Of a DNA stretch of 64,000 bases, positions 10,985 to 23,257 are shown piece after piece. A model generated the notes under the pieces. That model worked only from the letters and a program-made list of their open reading frames with translations. It was not told the origin of the DNA and did no database searches. The stretch's first letter is position 1, and the number at the start of each line of letters is the position of its first letter. Source of the DNA: Salvator merianae (Eukaryota; Chordata; Lepidosauria; Squamata; Teiidae); the NCBI GenBank assembly GCA_003586115.2, contig QVOM02000021.1, positions 6,514,119 through 6,578,118 on the forward strand, read 5' to 3'. A program made the position numbers and the translations under genes.

Positions 10985-11571
10985 AAAATGTCAAACAGCA
11001 GCAAAGAAACCAGAATTCTGTTCAAATGTGAATTTCACTTGGGCGTAAATTCTGTCCATTTGGATTATAGTCTCTCTGGAATCAAAAGTCATTTAAAATC
11101 CTCATAAGCCTGTAGAAGCTGAAGGCTTCTGCAGTCCAACAGTCTAAAGAGGAAGCTATTATCAGGATTTGTTTTCTTTTAATGAATTACTAGGGAGACA
11201 AGGTAATTTTCCTTATCTCTCTGATTCAGGAGTGACTCAGTCATTCAGTCTCTTTTGACTGTAAGACCACAATGGAGTTATCCTACTAGTAGGGATAGCC
11301 AGCTGCAATTTTGCATGACTCACTGCTCTTAAGCATGACTCCGTTCTGCTCCTGATGACTCACGAAGAATGGCAGGGAAGAAAGGTCTTAAGATTGTGCC
11401 TTGAAGTGAAATGTACCTTAGAAGTATGGGGAAAGCTTTCCAAGAAGACTTGCAACAAGGATGTTGTAACAGAAATCCAGGTCTGAAAAGAGAATGATCA
11501 CGGTATGAGAATAACCTTGCTTGTTTGGAACAAAGGTGTCTTGATCTAGTATTTTAGATATTTCCTTACAT
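10985..11571. other. Non-coding DNA, nothing recognised
   Basis: No gene or clear repeat seen before the CR1 fragment. Confidence 0.45.
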
Positions 11572-12188
11572 ATGATACCTTATTTTCCTTCTATCATGGA
11601 GCACATCCTGGGATGTATCAAGAGCAGCATAGAGTCTAGATCAAGAGAACGAATTATCCCTCTTTACTCTACCTTGGTTAGACCTCATCTGGAGTACTGT
11701 GTCCAGTTCTGGGCACCCCAGTTTAAAAAAGACACTGACAAACTGGAGCAAATTCAGAGGAAGGCTACCAAAATGGTGAGTGGTCTGCAAACCATGTCCT
11801 ATGAGGAATGGTTAAAGAATCTTGGAATGTATAGCCTGCAGAAGAGAAGACTGAGATGAGACATGATAGCTGTTTTCAAGTATCTAAAGGGCTGTCACAA
11901 TGCAGAGGGATTGGCCCTATTCTCATTTACACAAGGAGGAAGGACTAAAAACAATGGGATGAAACTTCAAGGGAGTAGATACAGACTAAATATTAGAAAA
12001 ACTTTCTGACAGTAAGGGCGATCAGTCAATGGAATAGGTTGTCATGGGAGTTGGTGAGCTCCCTGGAGGTCTTCAAGGAGAGGCTGGATAGACATCTGTC
12101 TGGGAAGCTTTAGTGAATCCTTCATTGAGCAGGGGGTTGGACCTGATGACCCTGGGGGTCCCTTCCAACTCTATGATTCTATGATTCA
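11572..12188 (+). mobile_element. CR1 LINE 3' fragment (5' truncated)
   Basis: Translation gives the CR1 reverse transcriptase C-terminus ([17 protein letters not shown], then [13 protein letters not shown]), followed after a stop at 11857 by the usual C-terminal and 3' UTR sequence. It ends TTCCAACTCTATGATTCTAT and GATTC, the short terminal repeat that marks CR1 insertions. The 5' end is truncated, as is normal for CR1. Inactive. Confidence 0.85.
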
Positions 12189-13429
12189 CATGGTATCATC
12201 AGCATTCATGTCAGGAGGGTGGTTGATGTGTCACCTTTGACTCTGAACTACACTTTGATCTGCAGTGAGTTCTAAGCACGGGTGACATGATCAATGTTGA
12301 TGCCACCAATTGCTGCCTTCCTTTTTCTCAAACTCTTCCTACATGCTAATGCTGCAAGCCTACTTGTGTGTCCATTTATATGTCCATTCATTGGTCAGAC
12401 CCCAATGAATTCAGTTCAGGAAGGAAATGGCTTCAAGTGCTTTCAGACCATATCCTGCAATCTTCTTTCTCCAAATGGTTAACTTGTTGTCTTCAAGAAG
12501 CCCACAAGTGAAGCATGAAAACAATGACCCCACCTAGCCTTCTTCTTGTTCCTCCTCGCATGTGATACTTGATAGTGGATAGCAGTGTCTGGTACACTGT
12601 TTGATAGTAGATAGCTGACACGATTTACAGTCCTTGACAGATTTATCCTCCTTAAATTTCTATTTTAAATTGCATCTGATAACTTTCATATTGAAACATA
12701 TATCCGCAATGGACTTTGGTTAATTTAGTGGGTAAATCATAAGACTGAACCTTGGAAGAAGTAAAGCTATTGTCACCTCAATAAGCATATTTCCACCAAA
12801 TTTTGTAATGTGAGGGAGGCAGAGGACATTTGTAGGGGAAATCCAGCAGATGAAAATAATGGCCGTAATACTACAATTTGTATTTTTTTAAAAATGTAAA
12901 ACAATCTTGCATCGATCCTGCATTTTTAAATGAACATCTAAATGTATAGAATCTCTGGAATGTCCAGAATTGCAACCAGATTTCCTTCAAGTCAGTGGAA
13001 CCTGGTGTCTTTGCATGCAGATGAGGGCTGGATTCAGCATGGGAAAACCTCTGAGGGAAAATGCAAGAAGACTAGTCTTTACTGCAGCTTCAGAGCTATG
13101 GAGGATTTGGAGCCTGACATGCAAACCGCTTTTGACTCCTCTTCCACCTGTTGAAAAACCAGGGAAACAGGCACCTCCCGGCATGCTTCTATCCCTCAAA
13201 ACAAGGAACTGGTAATTTAAAGACATTAGAAACCTCCCTTTGCAAATATGTGCTGTATAATATCACAGGGCTGCTATAAGTTATTCACTGTCAACATAGC
13301 AATTAGTAGTAGGAGTGTGTATGATGCAAGGTCATTATGTAAGCCCACCCTGCAAAATGGAAATAGATGAAAAAGATGAATAATATTGAAGGGGATGAAA
13401 GCTACAGTGCTACTTTCTTCTTCAGCCTC
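12189..13429. other. Non-coding DNA, nothing recognised
   Basis: Chance ORFs on both strands only; the overlapping frames near 12942-13226 show no family resemblance. Confidence 0.45.
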
Positions 13430-14080
13430 TAATGGGTCTCTAAACATGAACATAAGAAATGCCTCACTGGACAGACTCATAGCTCATATAGGCAGCAGCC
13501 TGTTATCACAGCAGCCAACCAGCTGCACAGGGAAGTCCACCAGCAGGATACTAGCACAGAGCTTGCTCTGCTTGTAGTCTGGCAGCTGGCCTTTGAAGAC
13601 ATAAAGCCTCTTACTGCCTTCAGGGCTAGTAGCCACTGATAGCCCTAACGTCCAATGAGTTGGTCCAAACCTCTTTTGAAACCATCCAAACAGGGAGCCA
13701 ACACACCATCTTGTGGTAGCAAATTCTAAAGCTTAACTATGCATTGTGTAAAAAGAATTTTCATTTTGCCTGTATTCTTCCAGGATTCAGTTTCAATAGG
13801 GGACCTCTTGTTGTAGTGTTCTGAGGAAGGGAGAAAAACTTCTATTCATTTTGTCCGCAACCTGCATAATTTTATACACCTCTACTATTACTCGTCTCAC
13901 TTCTAGATTAGAAAGGCCCAGATGTTACAACCGTTCCTTGTAGGGAAGGTCCTCTGGTCCCTTGATCATCTTAGTCACCCTCCTCTGGACCTTCTCCAAG
14001 TTTAGTATGTCCTTTTTGAGACGTGGCAACCAAAATGGTGCACAGTATTCCAGATGGAGTCACACCATCAATTTGTAAAA
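13430..14080 (-). mobile_element. Decayed CR1-type LINE 3' part, reversed
   Basis: On the minus strand it reads GGAATACTGTGCACCATTTT, GGAGAAGGTCCAGAGGAGGG, GTGTATAAAATTATGCA and CTACCACAAGATGGTG, in the order of the C-terminal reverse transcriptase and 3' region of reptile CR1 elements. Frameshifted throughout. Confidence 0.65.
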
Positions 14081-14179
14081 GGAAGGGTATTATGAATTAG
14101 CATCTCTCTTTTCAGTACTTTTTTTTGTTATTATCCCTAACATTCTGTGGGGCTTTTTTGTAATTGATATACACTGTGA

Positions 14180-14345
14180 CAAACTTTCCTTGACCTGTCT
14201 TGTTGTTGGTACCGTTGAGTTGTGGCCAACTCCTGCTTTACATATGGATATCTCTATGGGCACTTCTATGCAGTTTTCCCAGCAGTTACAGAAATGGGTT
14301 GCCATTGACTACTTCCAGAGTGAGGTTGGGGATTGAACTGGAAAG
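14180..14345. mobile_element. SINE-like fragment
   Basis: Contains GTTGAGTTGTGGCCAACTCC and GGGTTGCCATTGACTACTTC, phrases of a common squamate SINE/LINE tail. Boundaries unclear. Confidence 0.3.
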
Positions 14346-14382
14346 CCTCTGGTAGAAAGTAGGCTTTCATGACCAGTTTCAG

Positions 14383-14692
14383 TCTCATTTGTAGTAGTTT
14401 TTGGGTTGTTGTGCCGTGTTCTTTAGTTCTTCTGAGAACCTAAGCTTTTGGACATAGCTACAATGTCCATCTTCAGAGGATTTGATTTCTAGAAGAGTAA
14501 AAAACAACTGACGATATGCTGGATCTCATCACTCTTCTTGTAGATGTCCATTTAGAATGTTACCTTCTTGGCAGTTATTCTTCCAGAAGTCAAATCCTCT
14601 GGAGATGGACATCGTAGCTATGTCCAAAAACTTCGGTTCTCAGAAGAACTATGGAACATGGCAGGACAACCCAAAAACTAATATAAATGAGA
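14383..14692. mobile_element. Long fold-back element of unknown superfamily
   Basis: Arms of roughly 105 bp at about 14383-14490 and 14588-14692 are inverted copies: TTTTTGGGTTGTTGTGCC against GGCAGGACAACCCAAAAA, and GACATAGCTACAATGTCCAT against its inverted partner. The termini are TCTCATTT and AAATGAGA. No target duplication was found and there is no ORF of note. Confidence 0.6.
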
Positions 14693-14699
14693 TGGCAAT

Positions 14700-14892
14700 C
14701 AGCGGCGGTGCGTGCCTTTAAGTGCGGGTGTTCGCTCGCTCGCCATCGCCATTCGTGGAGCCACCGTAGTGACGCAGCAGGTCGCCTAGCAGGTCGCAGC
14801 GACCTGCTGCGTCACTACAGTGGCCCGGTGGCCCCACGAACGGCGATGGTGAGCGAGCGAACACCCGCACTTAAAGGCATGCACCGCCGCTG
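14700..14892. mobile_element. GC-rich palindromic hAT-type MITE
   Basis: 193 bp, starting CAGCGGCGGTGCGTGCC and ending GGCATGCACCGCCGCTG. It is flanked by an 8-bp near-identical duplication (ATGGCAAT at 14692-14699, ATGGCAAC at 14893-14900). The CAG...CTG termini and 8-bp duplication fit hAT. The two halves are inverted copies over about 95 bp with one short indel, so it can form a near-complete hairpin. No coding capacity. Confidence 0.75.
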
Positions 14893-14900
14893 ATGGCAAC

Positions 14901-15640
14901 CCTCTGCTTTCCAGGCTGCTTGCATTACCACTTAGCTATAGTTCTCCTGTTGCTCCAATATCTCTTTCCTGATCAGTCACATTCAGCTCGGACCCCATTA
15001 GGATTTTTAACTTCAATGTGCATCACTTTACACTGGTTCATACTTCATAGCATCTGCCATTCATCTGGTATTCTTGTGCAATACAATGGACTATATATAC
15101 TGTATAGACTGCATTGCAGCAGCTGTTTGTGGACTGAGGCCACAAGGCATTGTGGGAACAGAAAAACCTCCACTGGAAGCACAGTTCAGGGAGTGTTTCG
15201 TAATAATGTATTTGGTAGCAAATTGCCTGTCTGAGTGAACACTGGGACACTGCCCGCTTTTTGTTTTTAAGACAGAAGCTAAGGCTTTTAGGGTTCATTG
15301 CATTATTCTTTGCATGTTTTTACTATTATATCTTAAACCGTTTGTTATACTTGAATCTTTGTCTAGTGAAGCTGCCTTATACCTGCTTGGTTGTGCTGAA
15401 GTTCCCCAAGCAAGGTTTTTCAGTCAATGTCTGCTCCTCCCTATTCTCACTTGCTGCTGCTGCACTGTAGGATGTCATAAGCTATGTTTTGCAGACTAGA
15501 GCCACTTAGGTATGAATTGTGATTGCCTTTGGATTTTTAACCAAGAACAAGTGAGCTTGATTACTTGCTGGCTTGCTTGCTTGCTTTTAGTCTCACATTT
15601 AAAAAGAACCGATCTCGGAGAGGAAGTAGAGCATGGAAAA
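14901..15640. other. Non-coding DNA, nothing recognised
   Basis: No gene or repeat that I can name; the 113-codon frame at 14893 starts in the duplicated target and looks accidental. Confidence 0.45.
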
Positions 15641-15650
15641 TCTTCTGTTG

Positions 15651-15686
<36 letters not shown>

Positions 15687-15687
15687 C
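15651..15687. repeat. (TCA)n microsatellite at a LINE tail
   Basis: About 12 perfect TCA units, followed to about 15850 by AT-rich sequence (TTGATTGATATCCTACACATT) like reversed L2/CR1 tails. Confidence 0.8.
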
Positions 15688-15859
15688 CATTAGTTAATTT
15701 GATTGATATCCTACACATTTTCCTATAGGTCTTGGGGCAACTTGCACAAACATATATAAAAAAATCAATATATACTAAAACTACAAACAGTCCTAAAAAT
15801 ATATATAAAAACAGGATCAAAACAAAAATTAGAACTTAATAAAACAGCACCAATGAAGC

Positions 15860-16660
15860 AACTGCACTCAGAAGTAAAAAAAATATATCTAAAGATGTAT
15901 CTAATTTCCTGGATTCTGTGGGCAAAGGTATAAATGGCAGAATTCCTGTTAGATAACAGATCTTGGCAGATACCTTGTTTATGGTCTTTGGAAATTGCTT
16001 TGATTCTGGATGAACATACATTTATCTGTAATCCCCAGTTACTATGCTGGGTTTGCAGTGACCAGTCGAGTATGGTATCATAATCCCATATTAGGCTGCC
16101 TTAGACTCAGCGCACCAGTGCCCATTTGCATGTTGTGTACTGGAACTCTCTCATACCGAGCCAGCAGTAGACCAGATCACCATGGCAATGTGCAAGGCAA
16201 CATCCAGAATGTACTTTTATGTTGCCATGGCAATCCGGATGCCACATGGGACTGCATAGCCATAATCATGCCACCATGCCCACTAGCCACGCTGCATCCA
16301 GAAGCATGTGGACTGCTTTTTAGTACTCGTGCTCACTAACATGCCCTATATTATCTTATTATATTATCTCATTGAACTAAGCCTTATGATAATGTATGCT
16401 GGTTCCATAAATGTTAAGCAGCCCTGGAGTCAAGTTCAATGACTGCCTGGAGGCACCCATGCCGATTTCTTGACAACAGTGCAAATTTGGTCATTCATTA
16501 TTGTGTGTAGAGCTGGTGCTTTGACACTGAGGTGTGGCTGCACCCAAAGACATGACTTAAGACGGGACTATCATGAACAAGAAGTTAGAATGGAAGTGTA
16601 CCTGTATTTTGTGCCAAAATCTCTCCCCATCCCCAGCTTTAGCTTTAGTTGCAAACCACA
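15860..16660. other. Non-coding DNA, nothing firmly recognised
   Basis: The stretch 16030-16310 has scattered inverted motifs such as GTTGCCATGGCAAT, but no termini could be defined. Confidence 0.4.
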
Positions 16661-16832
16661 CTACTTATGATGCCTCTAAAGGCCATTTGCAGGGAGTCGA
16701 AAGCAGGTGTGGGTTTTGACCTTGTCCTCTGCTTGAGAACACCCAGAGGGAATTGGTGGGCCACTGTGTGAGACAGGATACTGGATTAGATGGGCTGTGG
16801 CCTGATCCAGCAGGGATTGTCTTATGTTCATA
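16661..16832 (+). mobile_element. CR1-type LINE 3' end
   Basis: Same 3' UTR phrases as at 8678 (GGCCACTGTGTGAGACAGGA, TTAGATGGGCTGTGGCCTGA), ending TCTTATGTTCATA and an A run. Confidence 0.7.
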
Positions 16833-17877
16833 TAAAAAAAAAATTGAAAGTATTTCTGGATTCAGGCATATACATATATTGTACAGTATCATTCATCCCA
16901 GTACAGTATCATTCTAGTATACTGGAAGCACAAGTTAAGTTGAACTTTGGCCCCTGAAGGGAACCTTACCATGGTATATGGCTGTGATGGCTTAGGAAAT
17001 TTATTTGCATTCCAAAGTATAATTTCCAAACATGCTTTCTTGTGTGACCTAAGAATAATAAGGCACTTGGAGATTTGCCTACTCACAGAAAGCAGAGGGA
17101 GGATTCCACATTGCATAAAGCTAGGCAGGCATTGTGTACTTACCTAGTTAAGCCAAGAATGTTGCAGAACAAGATTGTTGTTATTTCTTGCTGCAGACTT
17201 AGTGTCAATGAACCTAATAATCAGGATGTGCTTTGTTTGAATATATGGAAATTGTGTCTGGTACACTGTAATGTAACACAAATGTATTACTGTATTGCTG
17301 TGCATTTTAAACAGATGTGAAATGAAAGCTATGGGATGCAGTGTTCCAAAATACATTGTAGCATTATAGAAACCTGGATTGTGAGAAAACCAGTGTGCAC
17401 TTGCAGTGACACTGCCATATCTGAGGGACACTAGGCTAAACGGCCCTAGTTGTTGTAAGTGGTCATGCTAATTGGCCCTGATTCTTTAGGGGGCAGTGGC
17501 CACCTTTGCACCCCTCATCAGTCAGCTTTCATCACAAGGTTATATTTAAAACATGAAACATGACTGTTGGCTTATACAGCTTTTTAAAACAAACAAACAA
17601 GCAAACAAATAGCGGAAGCTAGGGCTTTCTGCTGGGCTGCCTAGTACCTTGTTGCACCAAATCCTACTCTCTGACATAACTGGGGCTGAAAAATCCTTTC
17701 TCTCTGTCTCACCTGCTTCCTCTGGAGCAGGCAGATTCAGCTGAGCGACAGCTTGTGCAAGAAAGCCAAGGTGATGATTAGGAAAGTTGGCGGCTCTTTG
17801 CAGCAAAACAGGCGCAGAACCACTGCAGAAGAAAGCCCTGTTTGCTGCAAGAAGGAGTGGAACCTCCCCTAATTGCT
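16833..17877. other. Non-coding DNA, nothing recognised
   Basis: AT-rich with short chance ORFs; becomes more GC-rich near the candidate leader exon. Confidence 0.45.
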
Positions 17878-17948
17878 GCCTTGCCTCTTCCAGCCCCCTC
17901 TCTGCATAACCTGTCTGTCACCTGGAGGTTCTTGACCCTGAGGGGAAG
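17878..17948 (+). promoter_or_regulatory. Possible non-coding leader exon with strong donor
   Basis: A locally C-rich stretch ends in AAG|GTGAGT (GT at 17949), a near-consensus splice donor, about 7 kb upstream of the first S100Z coding exon and on the same strand. S100 genes normally have a non-coding first exon, and the coding exon here has an acceptor directly before the ATG, so an upstream leader must exist. Position and donor fit, but no transcript evidence is available; the 5' edge is a guess. Confidence 0.25.
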
Positions 17949-19790
17949 GTGAGTTCAAGGCATGAGGTTTGCTTCTTCTGATTTGGCAGGCCAAGTTGAA
18001 AGGTATGGAGAAGCAGCTGTAGGGGATGATGCACCAGTTATAGCTGTCCCACTTCCTGGAAATGCTTCAGAGTGACAAGAGACTAAAAACATTGTCACAA
18101 AGGGGTTTGTATTTGTTTTTATAGGGATAAGAAGCCTCCCTTGGCTACACCTACTATTTTAAAAACGAAGATTAAATAAGTAGTTCAGTGGGGCATCTAT
18201 TTCCTGCTGTGCTGTACAGGAGCCCAACAGACAGTCAGGTGACCAAGCTCAGAGTCTCATGGGTAATGGCACCACTATTTGCTTGTCTCATAATATCTAA
18301 GACTTGCTTGAAAAACAGCTTTTCCCAGGGAGCACCACTGAAGAAACTTTCTCCAAAAAATGATGAGAAGTAGCTCTAAAAAGAGTAACCACTTCAACAA
18401 CAATTAGACTGAAGTAACAAGGGAAATTTTTTATCCTTCAGACTGTAATAGGACTTTTCTTTTCATAGAGCAAGTTACTTTAGATTGCCACACAGATTGT
18501 AGGAATACGCATATAGTGGTAATAATTCCCATTCAAGTAGCCTGGATAAAAGCATGCGTAATGTAATGGTAGCAGTATGATACATTTTGTTTATGTGGTG
18601 TAAGGTGTCCCTCTTATGGTTACACTTCATATTACAGGTCATTCTCAAAAGATGTGTTAGAAAGAGTTATCAGTACTAATATTTTTTTAAAAGCTGTCAA
18701 AGTTTTATTCATGGGCTGGATCTTGATGCACAGGAAGGAGGAACACAGACAGAGGAAAATGTGCAGATGTTTTTCTACTCATGCTTAATTCCCTTGTGTG
18801 CCAGCGTGCACAGATGGCCTGTACATATATTGCATATGCATTGAACTATAACGCCCATCTCGCCTTGCTTTTGACTATGCTCGTTGCAGTTGTGGGGCTC
18901 TGCAATTCACCAATCTCTGGAGATCACAGCTGGAGCACTGTCTTAAAGTGAAATATTGGAGTTAATCAGTGTCACTTCTGGACATAGACATTGAAATTCA
19001 AATCAGTTGTGAAGCTCCAAGGATGCCTATGGTAACTTTTTATGGAATCTGTTACAGATTATCATGCAACGCTGATGTGGACTGTCTGCACAAAACAAGA
19101 AATAAGATCATCTGCTATTATCTGAATGTCCTCATCTAAGCCTGAGGGATGTCCAATATGGCTCTCCAGAAGTTATTGAACCTCAATCCCAAGCAGCCTT
19201 AGCCGGCATAGCTAGTGGCAAAAGATGGTGAGAACTGTACTTGAGTAACATCTGGAAAACCACAGTTGGACCACTGCAGTGAAGGTTTAATATTCTCCTC
19301 CTCCTTTAACCACCACCTGCTCCCCTCTGAAGTCTATATAAACAAGGAGCAAGCAAAGCAAAGGAGAGGAAATAAGACCATGAGCTTGATTCTGTAGATC
19401 AGTGATAAATGATTCAGTGGTTTCCACAAGTTCCAGAATTTCAGTTCCTGCTAAGATTATTAGTCAGGCTTGTTGAAATCTATGATCATTATATTTGAAT
19501 GTTATCTGTGGGACTTTGTATTAGTTATTCCTGGATACAAGCAGCACACAAGCCACTCAACATTGTATTTCAGATTCTCTTATTTTTGCATCAGGTGTGG
19601 TTTTTAGCACAATATAGAATCTAAAAGGCTTGCTTATCCAAACTTTTAAAACAAAGCACCTCTCTTCATCGGGTTAGTCTACAGCATAAAACTGAAACTA
19701 AAATGCCAGGCAATGCAGTGAATTTCACCTAAGACAAGTTTTTTAATCAGCTTATCAAAAGTAAAAGTGTTTGACTTCTCTGTCTTACTT
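17949..19790. other. Non-coding DNA between gene candidates
   Basis: No recognisable repeat or exon apart from the TATA-like motif at 19335. Confidence 0.4.
19335..19342 (+). promoter_or_regulatory. TATA-box-like motif upstream of S100Z
   Basis: TATATAAA in a locally C/T-rich context, followed by a purine-rich leader-like stretch. It lies 5.6 kb upstream of the S100Z start codon. I do not see a convincing donor shortly downstream, so it competes poorly with the 17.9-kb candidate. Confidence 0.15.
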
Positions 19791-20060
19791 ATTTACCACT
19801 TTAATTTATATTTTGTCCTCCACCTGAAGGTCTCAAGGGAGTTAACAAATGGTTTATTAAAAAGTTGAAAGATCAGAAACAGTCAAAACTAATTATTTGG
19901 CTTTTTATGCCACCCTTCAATGAATTCCAAGAGTAGTATACAAATTAAAACCACAAAAGCTAAAGGCAATACAACATTAAAACAGCAATATTCAAAGCAA
20001 AGTGACAACAAACATAATCCAAAGCAAACTGATCCCCTCTATCACCAAAGGTCCAGGTGA
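19791..20060 (-). mobile_element. L2/CR1-like LINE tails, reversed
   Basis: Two consecutive stretches (ATTTACCACTTTAATTTATA and GCTTTTTATGCCACCCTTCA) read as reversed LINE 3' ends, followed by A-rich sequence. Confidence 0.45.
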
Positions 20061-20599
20061 ACAGATGAATATTCACCAGGCTATCATTGAAACCCAGTGG
20101 ACCTCAATGGGGAGAGAAATGACATGTATGGCCCATTGACTCTGGGTTGAGCATATCCTAGACTTACTGGAGGCAGCCCTTGTGGATTATGAAAGTGCTC
20201 CTGTATCTCAAACTTATCTGACGCAGGGAAGATGCCACCTGGATTTGCTAGTGGCACTGCTATCCTAGTATTTTGTGAACAGGGATTAGACTGCTGTCAG
20301 CCTTAAGGAAATTTGACTCCTTCCTGATTTCACCATATTCCTGTTTCTGGGATGCTGGCAGGATTAAGGGCCACCTGGAACTGTTGCTGACAGTTGGGAG
20401 ATGTGTGCCATTGTTATGGGCCTCACTAGGGACCTGCGTGCAGTCAAAGTTTCCATCTACTACAAAGAAAATGTGCAGATTTACTAAAGATTGTATCAAG
20501 CATTCCTCATCCAGTTGCAGTGGGTGGAGCTGTGGAAAGAAACATCCCTTTGTATTTTGCTCCTCATTGATAAGTGCTGAAATGGCATCTAGAGAGCTA

Positions 20600-20788
20600 G
20601 GCTGCGTTGGCAACATAGCAAAAGAAGGGGCTCAAAAGCATCTTATAGATGGTAGCACGTGGCACTTTTGGTCTCATCCTATCTCTAATCCAGGGTGCAG
20701 GCAGACTGACATGTGAAGGATCCCACCAGCAAAGCATCTCTAAGCTGCCTCAGAGGTGCTTTTCTTTATTGTATGCGTGAATGCAGCC
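20600..20788 (+). mobile_element. Family A MITE-like element, divergent copy
   Basis: Starts GGCTGCGTTGGCAACATAGC, has CTAATCCAGGGTGCAGGCAG and CTGCCTCAGAGGTGCTTTT in family order, and ends GTGAATGCAGCC. Confidence 0.5.
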
Positions 20789-21924
20789 CTAAACAGGTTA
20801 AAACCAAAATCATATAGACCAATCATACAGCTGGATCATTGATGGTGGGTTCTGAACCCATGATCACAAAGCAAAGGCAGAATTGTAAGAAATGGGTTTA
20901 TTACAACCCTGAACAAAATAAGTTGTGAACAAAGTTGGTGAAGAAGCATTCACTTTATTTAAACATTCTTGCAAGAACGGGTGTCCTAGCTAGGTAGGCA
21001 CACCTAGGGCTTGGCGCAGCAAGCTTATATCCCCTAAGCACAGCCGAAATGTCCCTCCCGCTCCCTCTCAATGGCTGAAGAGAGAAAGGTGTACAGTTTA
21101 CCCGTCCGCCTACAACATATTCCCCTTGATATGTTCCCCCTCCCATAACATACATCCCATGTCTCATTAAAGGCCTAATTATTCATTCATGGGTGTATAC
21201 GAAAATATGCATGACTCTCATTATGCATGGTCAGAACAGTTTAAAGCTGGTGCCCGATAAGAGAAGTTCAACCTATCTATCATTCTCATGTAGCTGTCTA
21301 ACTAATGCAAGTGGATCTCGTTATAAGTGACAGTAATAGAGTTAGCCTCCATTCATACCAGGATAGTTTGTAATCCTTAGCTTTTAACTATGCCAGGAAT
21401 TTAGCATCTTCCAGTTTCCTTCAGATAGAAATGGCTAACTTGTTCATGGCACTCTAGTTATGTTCAGAGGTGTACCTTAGAATTGCAAAAGTAACATTTT
21501 CTTTTTCTCACAGAATCAGCAAGCGCCCATGCTTTAAGAGATCTTTGCTGCCATGATGGAAGAGACATGAGCTCCCTTCTGCACCTCTGATCATAACTTT
21601 CTTGTCATAACTGGTGCTGAAATATAGGTGGAAGGAAGAGAAGAAAAGGGAGCCGGAGTCTGGATTTGATTTCCTTGCAATGGTCCAGGCAGAAGGCTGT
21701 AGATCAACTCATTGTATCTTCCACGCTCAAGCACTTGCAAAAATTCAAAATAATCATCCTTCCTGTAACACCGTGGTTCCATCCCATCAAGTCATACTAT
21801 CATTCATATTAGGGTGAATGATTTCAGCATTGATTCCCCTACCAGATGATGTCCACTGCGGGCTGTGACTTTCAGAGCACAGTTTTGCTTAATGCAACAC
21901 TTATATAATGCAGCAGAAGTAAAA
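20789..21924. other. Non-coding DNA, nothing firmly recognised
   Basis: 20260-20616 carries a 118-codon minus-strand frame and 20955-21167 a 70-codon frame; neither shows a recognisable family. Confidence 0.4.
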
Positions 21925-22110
21925 TTTTAAGAACATACGAACATAAGAGGAGCCCTGCTGGATCAGGTCATGGTCCATTAAGTCCAGCATCCTATCTCAC
22001 ACAGTGGCCCACCAATTGCTTCTGGACATTCTCAAGCAGAATAAAAAGGCAAAACCTTCACCTGTTCTTGACTCCCTGCAAATGGACTTTAGAGGCATCC
22101 TGCCAATCTA
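21925..22110 (-). mobile_element. CR1-type LINE 3' end, reversed
   Basis: AAGAACATACGAACATAAGA followed by the reverse complement of the 3' UTR phrases seen at 8678 and 35957. Confidence 0.7.
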
Positions 22111-23040
22111 TTTTTAATGGCTGTTGTAAAAGCAAAACTTTACATAGTGTAAGGGCAACTATGCTGGCAAGTATGATGCTAACAACAGCAGAGACACTGC
22201 TTAGCTGTGAAAAGGCAGCTCCAGGTGGCACATATATAATATACACACTTTGATTCCATGTGCCACCAGCCTTTCAGTTTGGCTGTCATAGCGTTAAAGA
22301 AATTAAGGAGAGCAATGCTTGATCAGCGTTTGGTGGTGTGAACAAGGCCTTATTCCCCACTTTGGTTGTTGATTTTTCTTTAATAGATCTTGCAAAAAAA
22401 AAAGCACAGATTAATAGATTTTGGTTGCTGTGGAGGGTTGGGTAGATATATTTCATTTACCTGTGCCAACTTTGGGAAAAACACATAAAGATTTCAAAGG
22501 CTTCTTGCAGTAGTCATGGTAGCTCCATATCAGGACAGAAGGGGGAGCCCATACTCCAGATTGATTGTGCTGCATGTACAAACTTTGACAATAGTTCCAG
22601 ACTCACATGCAAGCCTCTTGGTATAGGTTCCTGCATTTCAGTGCCTCTTCTTACCTCTCTAGATGATGTTCTTTTCCCCCTCCCAACAGCTGTACAGGAG
22701 TTGAATGGTAGCCTTCTCTTTAGTCCAACTGCTTCACAAGGGTCTAGAATGTTGACTGTTTTAACAGTGAAGGCCAAACTGAGCCACTCCAGATGCTACT
22801 GGATTACAACTCAACCCCAGTTACTTCTGGCAAAAAGCAACTGTACAGTTGATCTACAGAAAGCTGTAGATCAGCTCTTCGTATCTTTCACTCTCAAGCA
22901 CTTGCAGAGAAAGCCAGAGCGTTGGCCTTGTTTGGAAGCCTAGCTCTGGTCTCCCTGAACTGTGCAGTTCAAAGCAATTTTCTGGGTCATCAAAACAAAG
23001 CTTTCAGGTACTGCTTCACTCCTCTCCTGCCCTCTGCACA
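22111..23040. other. Non-coding DNA, nothing recognised
   Basis: Chance ORFs only. Confidence 0.4.
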
Positions 23041-23257
23041 GGCTGTGTTCAGACATAACAAAAGGAGTGACTTGGAGGCGCCTCACAGAGACAGTGTGTG
23101 GCCCTTGTGTTCCCAAGTCTTCTCTAATCCACCTTTTCTAGCATAGAACGTTCATGAGAGGGGGGAGGGGCAGACTGGTGTGTGAACAATCCCACCTCAA
23201 AGCCGTCTTTGAGCCGCCTCAGAGATGTTTTTTTTGTCCTTGTGACTGATCACAGTC
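23041..23257 (+). mobile_element. Family A MITE-like element, copy 2
   Basis: GGCTGTGTTCAGACATAACA at the start, GATCACAGTC at the end, with the same internal order as copy 1, including GAGGGGCAGACTGGTGTGTG and CCACCTTTTCTAGCATAGAA. Confidence 0.65.

Noticed and set aside
15496..15820. Poly-Met, poly-Ile and poly-Asp ORFs
   Set aside because: Translations of the TCA microsatellite.
20260..20616. Possible Harbinger transposase remnant on the minus strand
   Set aside because: VVDGNFDCTQVPSEAHNNGTH vaguely recalls a DGTH block but the surrounding conserved residues are missing.
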